64,000 bases of DNA. It comes from Heliorestis acidaminivorans. Lineage in GTDB: Bacteria > Bacillota > Desulfitobacteriia > Heliobacteriales > Heliobacteriaceae. Location: NCBI RefSeq assembly GCF_008933955.1, contig NZ_WBXO01000001.1, forward strand, positions 550,781 to 614,780. The letters run 5' to 3'. Below, one piece after another: positions 1 to 9,327 of this stretch. The stretch's first letter is position 1. Each line of letters starts with the position of its first letter. Below the pieces are notes generated by a model. That model was not told the DNA's origin, did not search any database, and saw only the letters and a program-made list of their open reading frames with translations. Made by a program: the position numbers and the translations under genes.

Positions 1-721
1 CAACTTCACCAACAATGATGATTGCTGGGTTTTTGAAATTTTCTTCTTTGGCACGATCAACTATGTTAGTCAATGTACCTGTTAATGTCTTCTGCTCAGG
101 ACGAGTTCCCCAGCGAATTAATGCAACAGGTGTTTCGGCATCTCTACCGTTTTCGATTAATTTTTTCACAATCAGCGGCAAGTTGCCCATACCCATGAGG
201 AATACAAGTGTACCTATGCCAGTGCTAATTTTAGCCCAGTCAATGGCGGAATCTTCTTTGTTGGGGTCTTCGTTACCTGTAATTACAGCAAAGTTTGACG
301 TAAAGTCACGGTGCGTTACTGGAATACCTGCGTAAGCAGGAACAGAAATAGCTGAAGTAATACCGGGTACAACTTCAAAAGGAACTCCGGCTTCCTTGAG
401 CACTTCTGCTTCTTCTCCACCCCGTCCGAAAACGTAAGGGTCGCCACCTTTGAGTCTTGTTACAATCTTGCCTTCTAGACCTTTTTGCTTCAACACTTCA
501 TTAATCTCTTCTTGCTTATACACATGAAGATCGGGGCCTTTACCAACAAAGATTAGCTCTGCATCAGGTCTAGCATAGGTCAAAAGCCGATGACCAGCGA
601 GGCGATCATAAACAAGCACCTCAGCTTTTTGAATGCATTGTAAGCCTTTTACGGTGATGAGTCCGGGATCTCCCGGCCCTGCGCCGACTAGATAAACTTT
701 GCCTACATTTTTTGGATTCAT
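1..721 (-). CDS. cobA: uroporphyrinogen-III C-methyltransferase, 3' end cut by window
   Basis: The reverse strand encodes an open frame beginning MNPKNVGKVYLVGAGPGDPG and running off the window edge after about 240 residues. The SAM-binding glycine-rich loop (VGAGPGDPGL, residues 10-19), the RLKGGDPYVFGRGGEEA segment and VVPGITSA are hallmarks of SUMT. The enzyme methylates uroporphyrinogen III twice to precorrin-2, the branch point to siroheme and B12. Its ATG overlaps the hemC stop (TGATG), so the two are translationally coupled. The 240 visible residues cover the whole methyltransferase domain without a stop. In many Clostridia this domain is fused to uroporphyrinogen-III synthase (HemD), which would lie beyond the left edge. 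That fusion is inference only. Confidence 0.93.
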   Translation of the reverse strand, partial: MNPKNVGKVYLVGAGPGDPGLITVKGLQCIQKAEVLVYDRLAGHRLLTYARPDAELIFVGKGPDLHVYKQEEINEVLKQKGLEGKIVTRLKGGDPYVFGRGGEEAEVLKEAGVPFEVVPGITSAISVPAYAGIPVTHRDFTSNFAVITGNEDPNKEDSAIDWAKISTGIGTLVFLMGMGNLPLIVKKLIENGRDAETPVALIRWGTRPEQKTLTGTLTNIVDRAKEENFKNPAIIIVGEV

Positions 722-1680
722 CACTGCTTCGACTCCTGTCTCACATCATTTAGTATCTCCCTGGCACCTAATTGGAGCAGACGCTCTGCCAGACGTAAAC
801 CGATTTCTTCAGGCTCATCAGTATTCCCTTCTATTTGTTCTTGGCAAATATTACGACCATCGAGGGAAGCAACGAGACCATTGAGTACGAGACGTCTATT
901 TTCACCTTGTCCTTGTAAAGATCCAAGGGCTCCAATCGGTACTTGGCAACCGCCTTCTAGTTTGCGCATCAGTGCTCTTTCAGCTCGAATTGCAAGTGCA
1001 GAGGCCTCATGGTTCAGAGGAGCAACGAAAGAAGCAATTTCTTCGTCTCCTTCTCGCATTTCGATAGTAATAGAGCCCTGACCGACGGCAGGTAGAATTA
1101 AGTCCGTAGGTATATATTGCGTTATTTTATCAGCCCAACCGAGACGAATAACCCCGGCGGCCGCTAAGATGAGACCATCAAGCTTTTGCTCTTCCAGCTT
1201 GCGCATCCTAGTTTGTAAATTACCTCGAATATCAACAAGCTCTAGATCTGGTCTCCATTTCCATAGTTGAGATTTGCGACGTAAACTTGAAGTAGCTACT
1301 TTAGCTCCTTCAGGTAGATCTTCTATTTTTGTTCCACTTGGTGAAATGAAAACGTCACGACAGTCTTCACGTTCACAAATAGCTCCAATAACAAGACCTT
1401 CAGGTAATTGCGTTGGCATATCTTTCAGAGAATGCACAGCCATGTCAATCTCGCCTTCGAGCATAGCTACTTCTAGTTCTTTCGTAAAAAGACCTTTGTC
1501 TCCAATTTTGGCCAAAGCTACATCTAAAATTTTGTCACCTTTAGTTTTTATGGCTTTCACTTCAAAAGACTGTTCAGGAAAAAGCTCTTTAAGCCTACCT
1601 AAAACCCAGTTCGTTTGCCATAAAGCGAGAGCACTATCTCGAGTTCCAATAACAATAGGTCGTTTTATGATTGCTGACAT
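721..1680 (-). CDS. hemC: porphobilinogen deaminase (hydroxymethylbilane synthase)
   Basis: Polymerises four porphobilinogens into hydroxymethylbilane in the cytosol. The catalytic Asp motif HSLKDMPT is near residue 87, the arginine-rich TSSLRRKSQL near 130-139, and the dipyrromethane cofactor cysteine sits in LEGGCQVPIG near residue 245. Length of 319 residues is normal for the family. I place the start at the ATG overlapping the hemA stop (TGATG), nine bases after AAGGAG. An in-frame GTG one codon earlier is less well placed. It lies between hemA and cobA in one transcription unit, so glutamyl-tRNA reduction, tetrapyrrole assembly and methylation are made together. Confidence 0.97.
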   Translation of the reverse strand: MSAIIKRPIVIGTRDSALALWQTNWVLGRLKELFPEQSFEVKAIKTKGDKILDVALAKIGDKGLFTKELEVAMLEGEIDMAVHSLKDMPTQLPEGLVIGAICEREDCRDVFISPSGTKIEDLPEGAKVATSSLRRKSQLWKWRPDLELVDIRGNLQTRMRKLEEQKLDGLILAAAGVIRLGWADKITQYIPTDLILPAVGQGSITIEMREGDEEIASFVAPLNHEASALAIRAERALMRKLEGGCQVPIGALGSLQGQGENRRLVLNGLVASLDGRNICQEQIEGNTDEPEEIGLRLAERLLQLGAREILNDVRQESKQ

Positions 1681-3005
1681 CACTTCTGGCTCCTTGTCTC
1701 AGAGTATTCGACATTCTTCTTTTTCTTGTGCTTTTGTCCTGCCACCTCAAGCTGGAAGAGATTTTGTAAGATCTCTGAGTAGAGATGACCTTCAGGACTA
1801 GAAGCATAATGTCGGATCTGTGTAATCGGATCGTGAAGTATTTGGTTGACCAGTGAAGAAGCCAATGCTCCTATAGCATTTTGTTCTTTTTCTGAGAGGT
1901 TTTTGAGTTTAGCGAGTACTCGCTCTAACTCTTTATTTTTGATGGATTCGCCTTTTGATTTCAAGGCAATGATAGTAGGAACTACAAAGAGAGAATTAAG
2001 CCATTTAAGAAATTTATTAATTTCCTGTTCAATGATTAACTCAGCCTGAGAAGCTGCTTTTCGCCGTTCTGCTAAGTTCTGGTCAATCACATTTTGCAAA
2101 TCATCAACATCAAAAAGATGAACGCCTTTGACAGTACCAACAGCAGGTTCCACATCTCGTGGCACAGCAATATCAATCAAGAAAAGAGGTTGCTCTGACC
2201 GCTGAGCCATTACTTTTTCGATCATACTTTTTCTAATTACATAATGACTTGCAGCTGTACAAGAAATAATGATATCAGCTTCTGCCATATAAGTATCCAT
2301 TTCAGAGAAGGGGATGGCCAATCCCCCAAACTGGTTTGCCAAAGTCTGGGCTCTTTCAAATGAACGATTGGCTACCATAACTGTTGAAACACCATTGGCA
2401 CAAAGATGCTTTAAAGTCAATTCACTCATTTTTCCAGCGCCTAAGATCAAAGACCTTTTTCCATCTAGGGATTCAAATACTTGTCTCGCCAGTTCTACGG
2501 CTGTATAAGAGATGGAAACAGGATTCTGATCAATACCTGTTTCAAATCTTACTCTCTTACCGACGGTGATAGCTTGCTGAAACCAAGTGTTGAGTACACT
2601 ATTTGAAGCCTCATAATCACAAGCTATCTGGTAAGCTTTCCGGACTTGTCCAAGAATCTGAGTTTCTCCTAGAACCATTGAATCCAGTCCAGCAGCAACA
2701 CGAAACAAGTGTCGAATGGCATCGTAGATGCTGTGCGTGTAAAAGTAATTAGCAAAGTTGTTGATTTCAAGAGGCCCTGACTGCGTTACAAAGCGCCGTA
2801 CTGCTGTTAAGCCTTTTTCCAAATCTGTTGTTGCACAGTAGATTTCCGTGCGATTACAAGTGGATAAAATAGCACAACCATCAATAGCTTTTTCACTTTT
2901 TAAGCGCAGAAGAGCATCTCCAATAGTGCTTTCTGAAAAAGTTAATTGTTCACGCACTTCAATAGGTGCTGATTTGTGGTTTAATCCGACGACGAAGATA
3001 AACAC
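1680..3005 (-). CDS. hemA: glutamyl-tRNA reductase
   Basis: First committed step of C5-pathway tetrapyrrole synthesis: NADPH-dependent reduction of Glu-tRNA(Glu) to glutamate-1-semialdehyde. The N-terminus VVGLNHKSAPIEVRE and the catalytic cysteine C50 in LSTCNRTEIY are intact. The NADPH domain (about residues 165-320) shows LILGAGKMSE, and the C-terminal dimerisation domain is present. 441 residues is normal. The start is GTG, ten bases after AAAGGAG. It overlaps the 3' end of the upstream precorrin-2 dehydrogenase gene by 25 bases and abuts hemC. The C-terminus is lysine-rich (KHKKKKN). Confidence 0.97.
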   Translation of the reverse strand: MFIFVVGLNHKSAPIEVREQLTFSESTIGDALLRLKSEKAIDGCAILSTCNRTEIYCATTDLEKGLTAVRRFVTQSGPLEINNFANYFYTHSIYDAIRHLFRVAAGLDSMVLGETQILGQVRKAYQIACDYEASNSVLNTWFQQAITVGKRVRFETGIDQNPVSISYTAVELARQVFESLDGKRSLILGAGKMSELTLKHLCANGVSTVMVANRSFERAQTLANQFGGLAIPFSEMDTYMAEADIIISCTAASHYVIRKSMIEKVMAQRSEQPLFLIDIAVPRDVEPAVGTVKGVHLFDVDDLQNVIDQNLAERRKAASQAELIIEQEINKFLKWLNSLFVVPTIIALKSKGESIKNKELERVLAKLKNLSEKEQNAIGALASSLVNQILHDPITQIRHYASSPEGHLYSEILQNLFQLEVAGQKHKKKKNVEYSETRSQK

Positions 3006-3616
3006 TGGGCGATTCGCTCCTTTAAGCGTTTTTCTTCACCACACTTGATGAGCTCCAAAAGGTTGGCGTCGGCTAGACTGTCAAAAATTGCTTTGCGACG
3101 CACAGGGCAAGGGACTTCTTTCAGGACCTGTTCACGCAATTGAGCCATCAAAGACAGAAACTTTCCATACTCCTCTCCAAATTGGACTTCCAAGTCTTGG
3201 CGTATCCTCTTTGCGACAGCTGGGCTAGCCCCACCTGTAGAGATGGCAATCAATAAATCGCCTCTACGAAAAGTAGCTGGTACATAAAAGTTACCAAGAT
3301 GAGGATTGTCCACAGTATTAATCAGGATATTGCGCTGACTACAATCACATACTACCTTTTCGTTAATATCACTCAAGTCAGTGGCTGCAATCACTAAAAA
3401 ATAGCCGACTGCATCACCTTCCTGGTAGCCACGCGATTGATAGCGTAACAATCCTTGGTCAACCCAATTTTGAATGGTTGATGTGATCAGAGGACTGATC
3501 ACATCAACCATTGCACCTGCTTCTAGAAGGCTGGCAATTTTACGTTCTGCAACTTTGCCGCCTCCCACCACAAGGCAACGTCGACTTTCTAGCTTCAACA
3601 TTATAGGATACAACAC
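2981..3616 (-). CDS. precorrin-2 dehydrogenase / sirohydrochlorin ferrochelatase-type protein
   Basis: NAD-dependent oxidation of precorrin-2 to sirohydrochlorin in siroheme synthesis (Met8/SirC/CysG N-terminal family). The Rossmann loop VVGGGKVAERK is at about residues 13-23, followed by TDNPHLGNFYVPA-type active-site sequence (here NTVDNPHLGNFYVPAT) and the family motif AISTGGASPAVAKRIR. 211 residues matches the stand-alone type. I chose the GTG start because AGGAGAAAGGGG lies just upstream; a TTG 21 bases earlier would fall on that ribosome binding site. It sits between ccsB and hemA, linking siroheme to the heme genes. Whether it also inserts iron cannot be told from sequence. Confidence 0.9.
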   Translation of the reverse strand: MLYPIMLKLESRRCLVVGGGKVAERKIASLLEAGAMVDVISPLITSTIQNWVDQGLLRYQSRGYQEGDAVGYFLVIAATDLSDINEKVVCDCSQRNILINTVDNPHLGNFYVPATFRRGDLLIAISTGGASPAVAKRIRQDLEVQFGEEYGKFLSLMAQLREQVLKEVPCPVRRKAIFDSLADANLLELIKCGEEKRLKERIAQCLSSSSD

Positions 3617-3649
3617 GCTATCCCCTTTCTCCTGCAAGCAGAAAGAATC

Positions 3650-4486
3650 TTAAGCGTAAGAGTGTAAGCCTGAGAGGAAATAGTTTACACCGAAGAAAGT
3701 GAAAAGAACAGCAATAAAACCGATAATAGCTAGAATAGCTGCTTTTTTGCCTTTCCATCCATAGGTGAAACGAGCATGGAGATAGACAGCATAGACAAGC
3801 CAGGTAATTAAAGACCAAGTTTCTTTGGGATCCCAACTCCAGTAGCGTCCCCAAGCATATTCAGCCCAAATGGCACCGGTGATAATACAAAGTGTAAGCA
3901 GTGGAAAACCTACTGCTATCAAGCGATAGCCCAATTGATCTAGTGTTTCCAGTGAAGGAAGCTTTGCGGCCAAACCAATTTCACGATTAAGTTTAATGGC
4001 TCTCTCTTTAATCAGATACATGATACCAGCGCCAAAGGAGAAGGCGAAAGCACCATAACCGAACTGAGCCGTGAGAACATGATAAGTTAGCCAGTTTGAC
4101 TGGAGAGCAGGCATCAAGGGACGAGCTACCTTATACTCTACAGGCATTAAGATAGCTACGTAGGCTAGTAAGAGCCAAGCAATAGGAATTACAAAAGCTC
4201 CTGTTATAGGTACTTTGTATTTCCATTCTGTCACGAGATAAACGAAGGCAATACCCCAAGAGAAGGCCAGCAAGAATTCATAACCATTACTTAAAGGAAC
4301 ATAGCCTCCAATATAGCCTCGCAAAGCCATAGCAGCTGTATTCACAACAACACCAAAAGCAACTACATAAAAAGCAACTTTCGCTGTCGTTGAATTCTTG
4401 GTGCCTACATAGGAAATATATAATAGTGAAGCAATCCCGTAGGCGGCGAAGGTGAGATAGAATAAGAGATTTTCTTCAAAACCCAT
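3650..4486 (-). CDS. ccsB: cytochrome c biogenesis protein CcsB (ResC/CcsA type)
   Basis: Integral membrane half of the System II heme-export and cytochrome c synthetase. About eight hydrophobic segments are visible. The tryptophan-rich heme-handling motif WGRYWSWDPKETWSLITWL lies at about residues 218-236, and conserved histidines occur in NWLTYHVLTAQ and AVYLHARF. 278 residues is the usual bacterial size. It lies five bases after resB on the same strand, the normal resB-ccsB pairing. Together they attach heme covalently to CXXCH apocytochromes outside the membrane. Confidence 0.95.
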   Translation of the reverse strand: MGFEENLLFYLTFAAYGIASLLYISYVGTKNSTTAKVAFYVVAFGVVVNTAAMALRGYIGGYVPLSNGYEFLLAFSWGIAFVYLVTEWKYKVPITGAFVIPIAWLLLAYVAILMPVEYKVARPLMPALQSNWLTYHVLTAQFGYGAFAFSFGAGIMYLIKERAIKLNREIGLAAKLPSLETLDQLGYRLIAVGFPLLTLCIITGAIWAEYAWGRYWSWDPKETWSLITWLVYAVYLHARFTYGWKGKKAAILAIIGFIAVLFTFFGVNYFLSGLHSYA

Positions 4487-4491
4487 CGTTT

Positions 4492-5901
4492 CTATGATGT
4501 TCCTCTCCCCTCAGTTTTGTGTTGGTAAGGTGCAGTTATTTCTTCAAATTCTTTTTCAAAAGCAATTTTATTTTTTTGAGCATGTCCACCTATGCGCACT
4601 TGGGCTTTTCCATTATTATCTTCTACGATAGCCCATAGACGACGATGAGGTAGATAGAAGGAGAGTCCTAGGCCTAGGATCATCAAGCCACTACCTATCC
4701 AGACAGTCCATACACCAGGGTCTTTTCGAACAGATAAGCCTGTGTAAGGTTGATAATCTTGGAAGGTAATAGCACCTTCTCCATCAGCTAGGATTTCTGG
4801 TTCACCAATCTTAGCGGCACCAATACCGATTTGCTGGTTACCTCGATAAAGTACATAAATGATTCTAGGATTGTTAGGATCAGGAGACTTAGAAACCCAA
4901 CCTAAATTAGGATCAAAATCAGGAATATACTGAGCAACCCATACGCCTAGATTAGTTCCAGGAACAGGAACAAAGTCACGCTCTGTAATAGTTATTTCTA
5001 AACCTTCAGGAGCACCGGGTGAAGATACCTGTGTTGGTATATAAGAGCCGTAGAAAGATTGATAGAACTTATAGCCTTTGTAATTCAACGGATGGTTTAC
5101 GCGAATCTCTTCCGTTAATACTTCCTGACCTTCATCAATAACAGTTAGCGTACTAATCCAAGCATCGACAGAACCATCTTCACGATAAATAGTCTTAAAA
5201 TCATCAACACGGACTTTAAAGTCTTCATCGGGCGTTAACTGGTAAACCTCATTTAGAGAGAAGGTACGTCCTACTTCTGCAGCAATACGACCTTCCGTAC
5301 CAAAATAAATACCAATTACTGCACCAATTAGTATGACAAGCAAGGAAATATGGGTAATGAATGAACCCCATATACCATATCGTCCCTTGTCGCCGTGGAC
5401 AAAAATTTTACCATCTACTTTTTCTTCTACAACGCGATAGCCACGGCTTTGCCAGTTCTCTTTGACTTGCTGAGCCATATTATCCTGACTTTTCTGAGCA
5501 TCGTGAATAATATGATGATCTAGTCTTGTCAAGTAATTTTCACTTACTTTCGCCTTCGGTTGACTAAATAGTCTCCAAAGCGGCGTCATGCGGTTAAAGG
5601 AGCAGATAAATAAGTTCATGGCCAGCAGAAAAAGTAAGGTAACAAACCACCAAGAGGCATACATATCGGTAATACCTAGAGCAGAATACAAGGGGTAAAG
5701 ATCTCCGTAATCTTGAGGAGCCCGCTTTTGTGGAATAATTGTACCAATGATGGACGTTACTGCAATTACAATAAGCAAGAAAAGTCCCAGTTTCATAGAG
5801 CTAAAGATATTCCACAAACGGTCTACAATGCCACTTTCATTCTCATGTTCTTTGCTAGAACCTTCCGGGCGCATATCCAAATCTTCATTATTTTTCGACA
5901 A
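4492..5901 (-). CDS. resB: cytochrome c biogenesis protein ResB
   Basis: ResB-family membrane protein, partner of CcsB in System II cytochrome c maturation. The N-terminal half has three membrane segments (about residues 35-55, 85-110 and 180-205), then a large extracytoplasmic domain and a final membrane segment near 405-425. Typical ResB sequences include SIIGTIIPQ and HPLNYKGYKFYQSFYG. The start is TTG eight bases after GGAGGG. This is the first gene of the cytochrome/heme unit, after an intergenic gap from hepT. 469 residues is within family range. Confidence 0.93.
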   Translation of the reverse strand: MSKNNEDLDMRPEGSSKEHENESGIVDRLWNIFSSMKLGLFLLIVIAVTSIIGTIIPQKRAPQDYGDLYPLYSALGITDMYASWWFVTLLFLLAMNLFICSFNRMTPLWRLFSQPKAKVSENYLTRLDHHIIHDAQKSQDNMAQQVKENWQSRGYRVVEEKVDGKIFVHGDKGRYGIWGSFITHISLLVILIGAVIGIYFGTEGRIAAEVGRTFSLNEVYQLTPDEDFKVRVDDFKTIYREDGSVDAWISTLTVIDEGQEVLTEEIRVNHPLNYKGYKFYQSFYGSYIPTQVSSPGAPEGLEITITERDFVPVPGTNLGVWVAQYIPDFDPNLGWVSKSPDPNNPRIIYVLYRGNQQIGIGAAKIGEPEILADGEGAITFQDYQPYTGLSVRKDPGVWTVWIGSGLMILGLGLSFYLPHRRLWAIVEDNNGKAQVRIGGHAQKNKIAFEKEFEEITAPYQHKTEGRGTS

Positions 5902-6011
5902 GACTTTCCCTCCTTCTATTAGGACCTAAACATTCTAGCATATTAGCACTGTCATTAATAGGTTAAACATCACTATAATGAAAGTGTAGTTCTTGTCATA
6001 TTGAATAATTT

Positions 6012-6968
6012 CTAGTAATTTCTTTGTGCTATAAAGTCTGCAATTTTCACTAAAGATTCTTTTACTGATGAATTTGGTAGTTCTGATAATTCTTTTTTTG
6101 CTTTTTGGAGATAAAGGAGGGCTACTTTTTTACTTTCTTCAATCGCACCAGTCTTGACAATTCTATCAATAATCTCTCTGATTTCCTCTTCCGTCTTTTC
6201 TTTTTTGCGCACCTTTTCCTTCAAAGAAGGATCTCGCAACAGGGCAGTAAGAATCGGCAATGTCATGATTCCTTGCCGAAGATCTGAACCTACTGGCTTA
6301 CCAAGTTCTTCTTCATTAGCCACAAGATCGAGTACATCATCAGTAATCTGAAAGGCCATACCAAGATGATGACCGTACCATTTCATCATGCGAGTAACAG
6401 CAGGTTCGGCCTTTACTGCCATAGCACCAAGTTGACAGGAAAGAGAGAGTAATAAGGCTGTTTTACGGTTAATACGATAAAGGTAACTTTTAAAAGACTG
6501 ATTTACATCAAAAGCACTTTCCATTTGTTGAATCTCACCTTCACACATCTTAACACTGGCCTTTGCCAGTAATTGTGAGATTCTGCTGTCACCTAATTCT
6601 GCAATTAGAATAAGAGCACGGGCAAAAAGATGATCGCCCGTATGAATGGAAATGCGATTCCCCCATCTCGCTCGTACAGTTGCTATACCACGACGTGTCT
6701 TAGACTCATCAATAACATCATCGTGAACTAGTGAAGCCATATGAACCATCTCTAAGGCAACAGCGAGTGGCAAAAGGCGATTTATTTGATAATCGCAAGT
6801 TTTTCCTGCCAACAGTACAAAAGCAGGTCGAAGTCGTTTGCCTCCACCTAAAAGAAGATGACTTGACGCCGCTGTTATCGTCGGTTGGGTCGTCTCCATT
6901 TGCTTTTTTAGTTCTGCTTCTACAAGTTTCAGATCCTCTTCAATTTCGTGAAAGAGATGAAAAGCCAT
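6012..6968 (-). CDS. hepT: polyprenyl (heptaprenyl) diphosphate synthase, catalytic subunit
   Basis: Chain-elongating trans-prenyl synthase that makes the menaquinone side chain from FPP and IPP. The first aspartate-rich motif DDVIDESKTRRG is at about residues 83-94, and the second, QITDDVLDL, near 208-216; GGKRLRP near 43 binds IPP. Both catalytic motifs are intact. I start at the ATG encoding MAFHLFHE. A GTG 51 bases upstream would put the N-terminus inside the tatA terminator hairpin (7015-7035). In Bacillus the catalytic subunit HepT pairs with a small subunit HepS; a candidate partner is encoded at 13146-13970. Confidence 0.92.
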   Translation of the reverse strand: MAFHLFHEIEEDLKLVEAELKKQMETTQPTITAASSHLLLGGGKRLRPAFVLLAGKTCDYQINRLLPLAVALEMVHMASLVHDDVIDESKTRRGIATVRARWGNRISIHTGDHLFARALILIAELGDSRISQLLAKASVKMCEGEIQQMESAFDVNQSFKSYLYRINRKTALLLSLSCQLGAMAVKAEPAVTRMMKWYGHHLGMAFQITDDVLDLVANEEELGKPVGSDLRQGIMTLPILTALLRDPSLKEKVRKKEKTEEEIREIIDRIVKTGAIEESKKVALLYLQKAKKELSELPNSSVKESLVKIADFIAQRNY

Positions 6969-7014
6969 GGGCTCACCTGCTAATATTTGATATTCACTAA
7001 AAATCGATAAGAAA

Positions 7015-7035
7015 GGCACGTCCGAGGGACGTGCC
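7015..7035 (-). terminator. intrinsic terminator after tatA
   Basis: Perfect inverted repeat GGCACGTCC/GGACGTGCC with a three-base loop. On the minus strand it is followed by TTTCTT. It lies 10 bases past the tatA stop and just before the hepT start. Confidence 0.85.
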
Positions 7036-7045
7036 TTTTAAAAGG

Positions 7046-7282
7046 TCAGTTGTCCTTTGAAGTAGTCTCTCCCTTGTCCTGAGAATCATCAGAAGGCTTA
7101 GAATTTTCCTTAGAGGTTTCATCTAATTCTTTCTTTGGCGATGTTGCTCTCTTGAACTCATTGATCCCTTTACCTAAAGACTTACCAATCTCAGGCAGTT
7201 TACCAGGGCCAAATATAAGTAAGGAGACTACTAGGATCAGGAGGAGTTCGGGTATCCCTATGTTTGGTATGAATCCGAACAA
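7046..7282 (-). CDS. tatA: twin-arginine translocase subunit TatA
   Basis: Small single-span protein that forms the Tat pore. Sequence [20 protein letters not shown], then [19 protein letters not shown], shows the short periplasmic N-terminus, one membrane helix, the hinge [10 protein letters not shown] and the amphipathic helix, followed by an acidic/lysine-rich tail. The GGAGG lies eight bases before the TTG I chose; the GTG nine bases upstream overlaps that ribosome binding site. 78 residues is typical. It sits downstream of tatC on the same strand, separated by about 160 bases. Tat exports folded cofactor-bearing enzymes, consistent with the surrounding respiratory genes. Confidence 0.94.
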   Translation of the reverse strand: MFGFIPNIGIPELLLILVVSLLIFGPGKLPEIGKSLGKGINEFKRATSPKKELDETSKENSKPSDDSQDKGETTSKDN

Positions 7283-7443
7283 TTCAAACACCTCCGCCGT
7301 GAGAACTCATAATCATTTAAAGTATATCCTACCTTTACATTGAACATCATAAGCAATCATTTGTTTAAACTACGTAAAGTCCTTGTGGATTATTATCGCA
7401 TAATGTCTGATGTCTGTAAAGAAATGCTTCAATGACTCATCTT

Positions 7444-8238
7444 TTATTCTTTTCGCTCAATATCCGTCGATTCCTCTGACCCTTCCTCAGCTTCTGAATC
7501 CTCTTCAGCATGCTCTTTTTTCTTCGGTGCAATAAACCGAGCAAGCAGGATACTAATCTCATAAAGAATATACATAGGACCAGCCATTAGAATCTGAGAT
7601 ATCACATCAGGAGTTGGTGTGAAGATTGCTGCCATAACAAACATTAACAATAGAGCATGTCGACGATAATGAGCTAAGAAGTGATGGTTTACAACACCAA
7701 TGCGTACTAGAAATATCACAATGAGAGGAAGTTGAAAAACGATACCAAAAGGTAAAATAAAAGTAATAGCAAAACTGAGATATTCACTTATAGATAGCAT
7801 CGGTGTAAAGTCTCCGAAGGTAACCAGAAAACGAATGGCCAGTGGGTAGACCGTATAATAAGAGAAAACAACACCGGTAACTAGTAGAAGAACAGAAAAA
7901 GGAAGTAAAATATAGACCCATTTTCGTTCATTAGGATAGAGGGCTGGAACAATAAAGCTCCATATTTTCCAAAAGACGGCTGGCGAGGCAATAACTAATC
8001 CCGCAAAAAAGGCAACTTTTAAAGATGCAAAAAAACCTTCTGCTGGTCGTAAGATGACAGGCTTAAGTCCTAGATCGGTCAGGGGTTTAACCAGCATAGC
8101 TGTTAACTCTTCATGCCAGATCCAAGCAATAGCTGTTCCCGTGGCGGCAAAGACTAGCACCCAAATGAGGACATTGCGAAGCTCTTCTAAGTGCTCCGTA
8201 AGGGCCATGTTTTTTTCTTTTTCTTCTTCTTCTGACAT
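7444..8238 (-). CDS. tatC: twin-arginine translocase subunit TatC
   Basis: Polytopic receptor that reads the twin-arginine signal peptide. The start of the conserved region, LTEHLEELRNVLIW, is near residue 13, and about six membrane segments follow (FILPFGIVFQLPLIVIFLV is one). The family motif AIFTPTPDVISQ is near 205-216. The C-terminus is highly acidic (EEDSEAEEGSEESTD). 264 residues is normal. The start ATG follows AAGGAGG. It lies 18 bases after mqnC, so it is probably cotranscribed with the menaquinone genes. Confidence 0.96.
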   Translation of the reverse strand: MSEEEEKEKNMALTEHLEELRNVLIWVLVFAATGTAIAWIWHEELTAMLVKPLTDLGLKPVILRPAEGFFASLKVAFFAGLVIASPAVFWKIWSFIVPALYPNERKWVYILLPFSVLLLVTGVVFSYYTVYPLAIRFLVTFGDFTPMLSISEYLSFAITFILPFGIVFQLPLIVIFLVRIGVVNHHFLAHYRRHALLLMFVMAAIFTPTPDVISQILMAGPMYILYEISILLARFIAPKKKEHAEEDSEAEEGSEESTDIERKE

Positions 8239-8256
8239 AAAAAGAGTTTCGCCTCC

Positions 8257-9327
8257 TTAGAACGCACGAAGAGCTCGATACAATGTATCCCGTTGGACAG
8301 GCTCTTTTCCTACCGTTCGAATGCAATGCACGATCTCATCCAAGGGCACGCGATAAGTCACCCCCGTTGCACGTACTACGTTCTCTTCTAACATGGTACC
8401 TCCAAAATCATTAGCACCAAAAGCAAGCGCTACCTGAGCCATTCCTGACCCTTGAGTCACCCAGGAAGCTTGTATATTGGGAATGTTATCTAAGAAAACC
8501 CTAGATAAGGCTAAAGTTCTGATATATTCGACACCAGTTGCGCTCATTCCTCCTAGTTCTGTATGATCTGGTTGAAAGCTCCACGGAATAAAGGCAGTAA
8601 AACCACCTGTTTCATCTTGCGCCTCTCGTAGGCGCTCTAGATGATAAATTCTTTCTTCCACCGTTTCAACTGACCCAAACATCATAGTAGCCGTTGTTTT
8701 CATGCCTTGACGATGGGCTGTTTGCATCACATCCATCCACTGACGCCAACCAATTTTACGTGGGCTAATCAAAGCACGTACACGATCATCTAGTATTTCA
8801 GCGCCCCCGCCAGGTATAGAATCAAGGCCTGCTTCTTTCAAACTTTCGATCGTTTTCGCTATGGACAGACCGCTCTTTTCAGCTATATGCACAATCTCTG
8901 GTGGTGAAAAAGAATGAATATGAATCTTATATCTCTCTTTGATAGCTCGTAACAAGTCTAAATAGTACTCAAGTGTTAACTCAGGATGTAGGCCACCTTG
9001 CATTAAGATTTGAGTACCGCCTAAGGCAATTGTCTCTTCAATTTTCTTAAAAATTTCTTTCTCATCAAGCACATAAGCACCGGGAGAGTTTGGTTCTTTA
9101 TAAAAAGCGCAAAAACGACAACCCATCGTACAAACGTTAGTATAGTTAATGTTGCGATCAATCACGAAAGTTACCTTGTCATCACCATGTAAGTCTTTAC
9201 TAACAGATTGAGCTAAAGTACCTAAAGTAAGTAGATCGCACTCATACCAAAGTATTTGTGCTTCTTGAAAAGTGAGTCGCTGGCGTTGCCTTACTTTTTC
9301 AACAATCTTATTAATGGCTCTGTTCAT
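8257..9327 (-). CDS. mqnC: cyclic dehypoxanthine futalosine synthase (radical SAM)
   Basis: Radical SAM enzyme that closes the ring of dehypoxanthinyl futalosine in the futalosine route to menaquinone. The cluster motif CTMGCRFC (C66, C70, C73) is present, with the family signatures GGTQILMQGGLHP, SIPGGGAEIL and GFTAFIPWSFQPDHTELGG. 356 residues is normal. It overlaps mqnA by four bases. It is a paralogue of mqnE at 10152-11255; the ILMQGGLHP and WSFQP versions mark this copy as MqnC. Confidence 0.95.
   Translation of the reverse strand: MNRAINKIVEKVRQRQRLTFQEAQILWYECDLLTLGTLAQSVSKDLHGDDKVTFVIDRNINYTNVCTMGCRFCAFYKEPNSPGAYVLDEKEIFKKIEETIALGGTQILMQGGLHPELTLEYYLDLLRAIKERYKIHIHSFSPPEIVHIAEKSGLSIAKTIESLKEAGLDSIPGGGAEILDDRVRALISPRKIGWRQWMDVMQTAHRQGMKTTATMMFGSVETVEERIYHLERLREAQDETGGFTAFIPWSFQPDHTELGGMSATGVEYIRTLALSRVFLDNIPNIQASWVTQGSGMAQVALAFGANDFGGTMLEENVVRATGVTYRVPLDEIVHCIRTVGKEPVQRDTLYRALRAF

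Noticed and set aside
1274..1801. 175-residue plus-strand frame over hemC/hemA
   Set aside because: It lies opposite two well-supported genes, lacks a ribosome site and has no recognisable domain.
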